Of a stretch of DNA of 64,000 bases, positions 57,743 to 64,000 are shown piece by piece (within the stretch, counting starts at the first letter, position 1; every line of letters starts with the position of its first letter). Source of the stretch: Tetradesmus obliquus. Lineage: Eukaryota; Chlorophyta; Chlorophyceae; Sphaeropleales; Scenedesmaceae. The notes beneath the pieces are model-generated. The model searched no databases. It saw nothing but the letters and a program-made list of their open reading frames with translations, and was not told where the DNA came from. The stretch is taken from positions 3,153,501 to 3,217,500 of the forward strand of contig CP126204.1 of assembly GCA_030272155.1 (NCBI GenBank), in the 5' to 3' direction. Made by a program: the position numbers and the translations under genes.

Positions 57743-60608
57743 ATGTTGCTGTGTGTTGCTGTTCTGCTGCAGGCGGGGTGTTTGCTGCTGTCACTCGCCG
57801 CACTCGTGGCACTGCCAGCAGCAGCAGCACGAGCTGCCCCCGGCAGTGAAACTCCATCCACACTTTCCCAGCTGGCCAACACCGACATGCTGCAAGCAGC
57901 AGTGCGCCTCTCCATGTCCGGTGCCAAGCCAGCACCCGTGTTGGGTCCCGTAGCCAACCCACCTCACTCAAGTGGTGTAGGTCGCAGGCAGGCAGGCGCT
58001 TGCGTCCACATTCCTGCAAGAGCCAACTCCTCTGAGGTCTGCAACATGGCTGCTGTGACCATACCCGGCTGCATGTACTCCTGCTGGGACAGGGCACACA
58101 CAGTGGAAAGATGTGCCTGCTGCTGGCAGGGGCAGCGGCTGGTGGGCAACAGCAGCTGCGAGGCGTGCCCTGTTGGCAGCTACGCAGGGAACGGGTGGAA
58201 TGTGTGCCAGCAGTGCCGCACTGGCTACTCCACCATTTCAAACGCAAGCAGTGCCTGCAACGGTGAGTGGTGACTTTGCCGCGTGGCATGACTGTTATAT
58301 CACAGAACACTGTTGAAATACAACAATGATCAGGTAGTGATTGTCATTCGCTTAGGGTAGCACTCAGCACACTCTTCTGCCCATGTTGCTTGTTCCTACA
58401 CAGGACAGCTGTATTCAGCAACCATCTTTGCTTGCAGCAGCTGAGCCTGTTGGTCGTGCTGAGGCGCGGCATTGGTAGTGCAATCTGCTGGCAGCAGCAA
58501 CGAAGGTAGCAAAAAGGGACATAGTCAACATGGGTGTGACACGCAATCCAGAACGTATTAACAACATCATGCTTTTGATTGCTGCTGCAGTGTGCAGTGC
58601 TGGCTATGGTGTACCCGTCTCTGCTTTTGGGCAGCCGGTGTGGAGCTGCACCAAGTGAATGGCCGGCAAGGACGTAAACAATATTGCGGTAGCAAGGCAG
58701 AATACCATGTTTGACCAGCAGTTCATAGACATTCGTTACTGCTGCAATTCCTTAGCATTCCGCTGCCCATGCCAGCATGGGCGAAGCCCATTTAGATACT
58801 GCACTGCACACATGTGTGCAGTGTGGTGTTTGGTGGGATCGCGTGTTTACACCTGCAGAGATGTGCACTGCTGCTGAACAGTGCTGATCCGTGCTCAGTG
58901 CAACCTGCCTGTTTTACTGCTTAGCCGCTGGTCAAGCAATGTGTGCGCAAGACACACATCACGTATGATATGTGCACTGCCCGCAGGTGCCCTGTCGGCT
59001 CCTACAGTGAGGGCAACACCACCCATGCCTGCAGGAAGTGTGATGAGGGCTTCACAACAGCTGCAGCAGGGGCGACTGCTGCTGCACAGTGCATCCCTGC
59101 AGGTAAGCACATATGGCTATAGCGAACATCAACAATGTCATTGCATATTTACGTAGAAACCGCTGATATAGTTAGCTAGCCCGCCGCTCACAAAGCTACT
59201 TGCATGGAGCAACTGTGCATGCATTCCAGCAAGTGTATGTAGCCCGCGACATGCAGGTAGCTCATGATACTCAAGTACCACAGCTGTTAGCATCACAACA
59301 TCTGTGGTTTGGACTGAATCGAACCCCAAGCCCTGCTGTATGCTGTCAAAAGCCAGCATTGCGTGTCAGCACGACTTTGCAGCAGCCATTGCAGCAAACC
59401 TGTGGCCCTCCCTCCACATATCAGCGGGCGCTGCCATTGCAAAGATGCTACAGGTCACATGCTGGTTGACACTCAGTGCACGATCTGTATTGCTGCACCT
59501 TCCCAACTCTCACCAATGCATGCTGCGCTGTCACCACTGCCTGAACGCAGTCTGCACCAGCCTGCCGCCTAGCCTGCCTGGCATCGCTGCCTGGCCTTCA
59601 CAGTGCAAGGGATCAGCCTCCTGCACCGCAGAGTGCTCAGGCAACTGAACCGGCACCGTCACTGAGCTCTGTGGCGCGAACAAGCGCTGGCTGCCGCCCA
59701 AACAGAACTGCATCGCAAAGCAGCTGCAGCCAGGTGGGTGGCTCCTGCGGCTGGCCAGCTTCACTGAAGCTGAACTTGAAGGCAGGTTGGTGACCTGCCC
59801 ACCAGAACGGCAGGCTGTGGTGATGGTGTGCGGGCCAGGCCCATGAGATACATGGCAATTGCTATTATTGACGTGCAGCAGCGTTTCATGCTGATTGGAA
59901 CTTGATCATAGCTTGCGTCACGTGAGGCCACAGCACTCTTTGCCTGCTCTGTGCTGTTGTGGTGACAACAAGGGCTTTGGCGACAACCCTGGTATGGCTT
60001 GCTGATCAGTAACAACCTGCTTGTGCACCTTGCTCTGATTCTTTTTCCGGTGTGTCACAGATACAGAAGACGTCTTGAGTGGCCAGCTGTCAGTCACTCC
60101 TTCAAGCATCATCGTGAAGTCTGATGCACAGATCAAGTTCGTCATGAAGTTCAATACCAGCCTGTCAGCGACAGCTGGTCCTGTGAAGCTCTTCGCCTGC
60201 AACGCTGCTGGTGACATACTGCAGTACCTGACAGACATGCAACCAGCTGCTGCTGGTGGCAGCATTTACTCAGCCAGCCTGGCCCTGCAGGGCCCCCAGC
60301 TGAGCAGCCTCAGCAGCAGCCCAGGCGTGCTGCACTTCACTGCTGTGGTGGGCACTGGAAACAGGACAACTTGTGCAGTGGCGCGTCTTGAGCCGCTGCC
60401 AGGTGCGTGTGCTATCACCTTGCATTTGCACACAAGCCAAACCAGGGATTACTGGCATTGAATGCTGCAGGCACTGGCTTGCGCAGCAACGCAGCCATGG
60501 CAAACCCTCATTGACGTGCATGCATATGATAATGGCTGCAACCCGCAGAAAGCCTTGATTGTCACCCGGGCTGTCACAAAGCTTTGTGAGCTTAAGCTGA
60601 AACGAACA

Positions 60609-60675
<67 letters not shown>

Positions 60676-63277
60676 CCTGTAGGCTGTGCATCTGGCCCGA
60701 CTGACTTACCCCCTGAGGGAGGATGGCCCTGGAATGCTGCTGCTTGCGCTGCATCAGCTGTTGGCCAGCAGTGCCTCACCTACTGCAACTGGCCGGCCTA
60801 CAGCGGCAGTGGCTACTACGTGACCTGCCTGCCTGATGGCAGCTGGAGCGGACCAGGCGGCTTCTGCCTCCCAAGTAGGTCGAGTCATGTTCACAAAAAA
60901 TGTGAACACGACATTGTCTTGCGACAGGTGCGGACGTTGCAGGTGCAAGCATTGTGAAGGTGCATGCCGCTCCTGTTTGGAATCCTGCCAGGTTCATTGT
61001 AGTGTTGCTTGCAACATGTTGAGTGTGTTACAAGGCTCGCACCAAAAATGTGGCCTTGAGCATTGCCACCAGCAAGACAAGAATGGCGGCAAGGAATCTT
61101 ATGCTGGCTACTAGACACTGCTGCTGCTATCCACTTCCTGTGGTTCTGCTGCTTGCAGCGGCAGCCCTGGCCCAGAGTGGGCTGGCAGCAGCTGCACCTT
61201 CATGAGCATGGGCTCCCAGTGCACCGCAGCATGCCCCAGCGGCCAGCAGGGATCAGGATATGCAGCAGACTGCATCATTGCTGGATGGCAGGTGGCAGCC
61301 AGCAACTGCTCTGACAAGCAGCCTGACATTCCTGACAAGCCAATCTACATTCCACCCCCATGCAAGTCCCCGCCTGGTGGTAATGCACCGTCTGGCAGCA
61401 CAGGCTGGCCTGCTGACTGTGCAGGGAAGGCTGATGGAGCCACCTGCAAGGCTGATTGTGACAAGCTGCTCTCCTACACTGGCGGCTACACAGCGCTGTG
61501 CCAGGCTGGTCAGTGGACGGTGCAGTCAGGTGGAGGATGTACAGGTCAGTGTGTCGCATCAGCATGTAACTTGAAATCTGTGCTCGCTGCTAGCTTTAAC
61601 CTCTGCCAGAGCACAGTGCGCTGTTGTTTTGAGATGACAAGCGCTGCAATGGTTCGTGGAATTCAGGCTGTCCGCTTGATGCTGTTGCGACATTGCGTTG
61701 TGTGAAACGTGCAAACGTCGCAGAGGCGTGGATGGCTCTGATAGGGGCCAAGCTTGACATTGTGATGTGCGCAGCACACAAGGCATGTCAACACAGCTGT
61801 TACTGCTGCAAGTGTCATCTGGCAGCGGCCACCAGCAGCTTGAATGTGCTGACAGCAAGCTACACACATAAACATCATCAGCACACCACTTGCAAGCATG
61901 CCGCAATGGCATTGGATGCCACGGCATGAGGCTTCTTTTCATTGCAGTGAGAAGAGGGGTTACACGGTGTGCACAGGCAACTACGTTGCAACGAACACCC
62001 GAAAACGTGGAACGTCGCAGATGACTCAGCAAAACAGGCTGTCACTCAAGGAGACTCACCCCAGAAAGTCTCTGTGTGTGTAACTTGACATATGGCCTTG
62101 CAGGCAAAGCAGTCAGCCACAGCACACACAGTGTTGATGCTAAACAACGGTAGGACTAGTGTAAACAGTGTCAGTGACAGCAAGCTGCACTTTATGCAGT
62201 GCAGCGGGCGGGCTGAATCCCCAGAACAACACTTCTCATTGCAGTGCTGCTGTGCATTGCTAATGTGCTGCTGAGCTTTTGTGCAGTTGTTATTCCTGCA
62301 AGACTGGACATGGGCGTGCATTCCCTGTGCTTAAGCTCTGACGAAGCCAGCGTTATGTGTGTTAGCCTCCAGACACTGATCATCACCCGCTCTGAGACAT
62401 GTGCCTGATTTGAGAACCCCCTTCCTGTCTGTTGCTGCTGCCTGCTATGGACGTTGCTGCTTGCAGTGTGTGCAGCCGGTGAGGCCTTTGCACCTGCCGG
62501 CACGGCTACCGCTCAAGGTGAAACTGGCGGTCACAGAAACGGCGTGCTCCCCACTAATGACGGCAAGTACGTTTGGATGGCTGATTACCTCAACAACAGG
62601 ATTGTGGTCTACTCACCAAAGGACCTCAGCTACTTAACGGAATGGACAGGCATCTCTGAACCAAGCTTTCTTGCCGAAGCCTCTGGTACAGGTGGCCCTC
62701 TGTTGTGACCAACTACAACTCAGTAACCCTTACAGAGCTCGACCCGACCTCCGCGAACCCATCTGCCACGATCAAGAGCAGGGCGTTGGGCTATGCAGGG
62801 TTTCTAGGCGTGGCACTCGACGGCATGGGCGATGTGCTCATCGTAAAGGATGGCCCTACCAAGCATCTGGCACATTGGTCAGATGACTTCACATCTGCGT
62901 CCAACTTTGCGCTTCTAGGCATGCCGTTTGGTATCGCTGCTGACAGAAAGAAAGGCAAAGCGTACATCACAGACCAAGACAATGGAGCTGTGGTGATTTT
63001 CGACATTGGTGGAAATCAAGTCCAAAATGCGACCTTCATCACTGGGTACAAGCAGTATGCACTCAAGGGGGTAGCTGTTGACGCTGCCGGAAACATCTTT
63101 CTGGTGGACAGCAAAAGCGGCAAACTCATGAAGTATGACAGTGCCGGCAAACTGCTGAGCACATGGGGTGCACCCCGTGGTAGTTTGATGTCTCCCAATG
63201 GTGTTGTTGTTGGGGCGGATGGCGTGGTCCGGGTGACAGAGGAGGCTGGGAGCGCTTACAAGATCACATGCATGTAG
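57743..63277 (+). pseudogene. secreted multidomain Cys-rich/CCP/NHL protein, damaged right copy
   Basis: Same modules in the same order as the left copy. The ATG at 57743 opens a clear signal peptide (LLCVAVLLQAGCLLLSLAALVALPAAAARA), followed by the Cys-rich exon to 58262, exons 58591-58654 and 58987-59102, a CCP exon (about 59480-59732), the beta-rich exon (60061-60400), a CCP exon (about 60682-60872), a double CCP exon (about 61135-61542) and the NHL exon (62467-63277). Two breaks are visible. A TGA at 59646-59648 replaces the conserved Trp (TGG in the left copy) of the CCP exon. One base is missing near 62693 relative to the left copy, so the NHL exon splits into two frames (62454-62708 and 62705-63277). 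Splicing round the first break is conceivable; the second would remove most of the propeller. The start codon is better preserved here than on the left. Confidence 0.55.
60612..60674. repeat. (CTG)21 tract before a CCP exon
   Basis: The CTG run stands just before the TGTAG acceptor of the CCP-like exon at 60682. The left arm has only about eight units here. Confidence 0.9.
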
Positions 63278-63303
63278 CTACACCAAGCAACATGCATCAG
63301 GTG

Positions 63304-64000
63304 ATTCTGCAAGGATCTGCGGCAGCTCCAACAGCAATGATACACGCTGCAGCAGCAGAGACGGCGCCGGCGGCACCAGCAGCAACAGGCACCAGGCTGC
63401 TGACTGCATGATTCTTACAGCTGAGATGTTCTCCGTAGTATGCTTCATTTCCTTGCCACGCTGGTGTGCAGCAGATTTGTCTGCGTTGCAGCAACCATTG
63501 CTGCCGTGTTATCCGTAGTATGCTTCATTCTCTTGCCACATCGCATCCGCTGTTTGCAGCAGCATTCACATGTTCACATGTTCACATGTTCACATGATCA
63601 AGTCCTGAATCAACTACTCCGCATTTCACGCACGTGCGAGTTTCTGTTTTGATCCGCTGGCGTGGCTTGCCCCTAACAGGCCAGGCCCTCGTGACAGTTG
63701 GTTGTCTGTCCTTGGCTCCCTAGTGCTGCAGTATTGTGTTGCACGTGGACACCAGTGCCGTGCCTTGGCACTGCCTGCACCTTCATCACCATCCATTCAC
63801 CCATCAAGTCATAGTACCTTGACCATTGCAGGAGCCAACTATGTAGTATACTTGCATGCCCTGTGGATTGTGATCCACACCATCCCATATGCGCCCAATT
63901 GTTGATGGAACATACACTTCTTCCTCATATCATCTCCGAGTTGGGCCATGGGCAGCTGTGCCTGCCAGATCCACCAGGGGTGCAGAATGCAGCAAGCCTG
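63304..64000. other. right flank, no gene; short repeats
   Basis: Outside the inverted repeat. Contains a direct repeat of about 28 bp (63431-63459 and 63511-63540, core TCCGTAGTATGCTTCATT) and four units of TTCACATG (63565-63596). No coding exon was recognised. Confidence 0.45.

Larger units (their letters stand above)
55606..63303. repeat. right arm of the ~7.6 kb inverted repeat
   Basis: Reverse-complement counterpart of 250-7855. The inner edge lies about 260 bp past the XPF stop codon; the outer edge lies about 26 bp past the stop of the NHL exon. The 55606-56680 part holds no gene and corresponds to left 6840-7855. Confidence 0.85.

Noticed and set aside
250..63303. inverted repeat as an assembly duplicate of one locus
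   Set aside because: The arms differ at many bases, in triplet numbers and in damaging changes, which does not fit two copies of one sequence. Coverage data would still be worth checking.

Overview
This window looks like nuclear DNA of a green alga. Its genes have many introns with GT..AG borders, proteins carry long Gln, Ala and Ser runs, CAG/CTG triplet tracts are everywhere, and two gene products have plastid-type N-termini. The style recalls Chlorophyceae such as Scenedesmaceae, but I cannot fix the genus from sequence alone.

Layout. Two diverged, inverted copies of a ~7.6 kb segment frame the window (about 250-7855 and 55606-63303). Each carries a gene or gene relic for a secreted multidomain protein (signal peptide, cysteine-rich GCC2/GCC3-like module, CCP/sushi-like modules, C-terminal NHL-type propeller); the left copy reads leftward and the right copy rightward. 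Between the arms lie six genes whose exons I could join with consistent reading phase: a divergent MFS sugar-transporter-like protein (8503-16240, minus), an armadillo-repeat protein (22671-25564, minus), a plastid-targeted protein with two CBM20 starch-binding domains (29965-33292, minus), chorismate synthase (35532-39766, minus), a HAKAI-type RING protein (40181-41756, minus) and the XPF/RAD1 repair endonuclease (42208-55349, plus). HAKAI and XPF are head to head across about 450 bp. The XPF gene holds a 5'-truncated non-LTR retrotransposon fragment with a candidate 10-bp target-site duplication.

The most unusual signal is a rule seen in four genes on both strands. Introns are packed with partial copies of the neighbouring exons. 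Copies upstream of an exon always hold the acceptor plus the exon's 5' part; copies downstream always hold the exon's 3' part plus the donor. This is what repeated tandem duplication across splice junctions would leave. I counted over thirty such 'exon echoes' and saw no exception.

The genes do not form one pathway: they cover aromatic amino-acid precursor synthesis, starch binding, sugar transport, RNA methylation or ubiquitin ligation, and DNA repair. The stretches at 16.4-22.6, 25.6-29.9 and 33.3-35.5 kb show no gene I can support.
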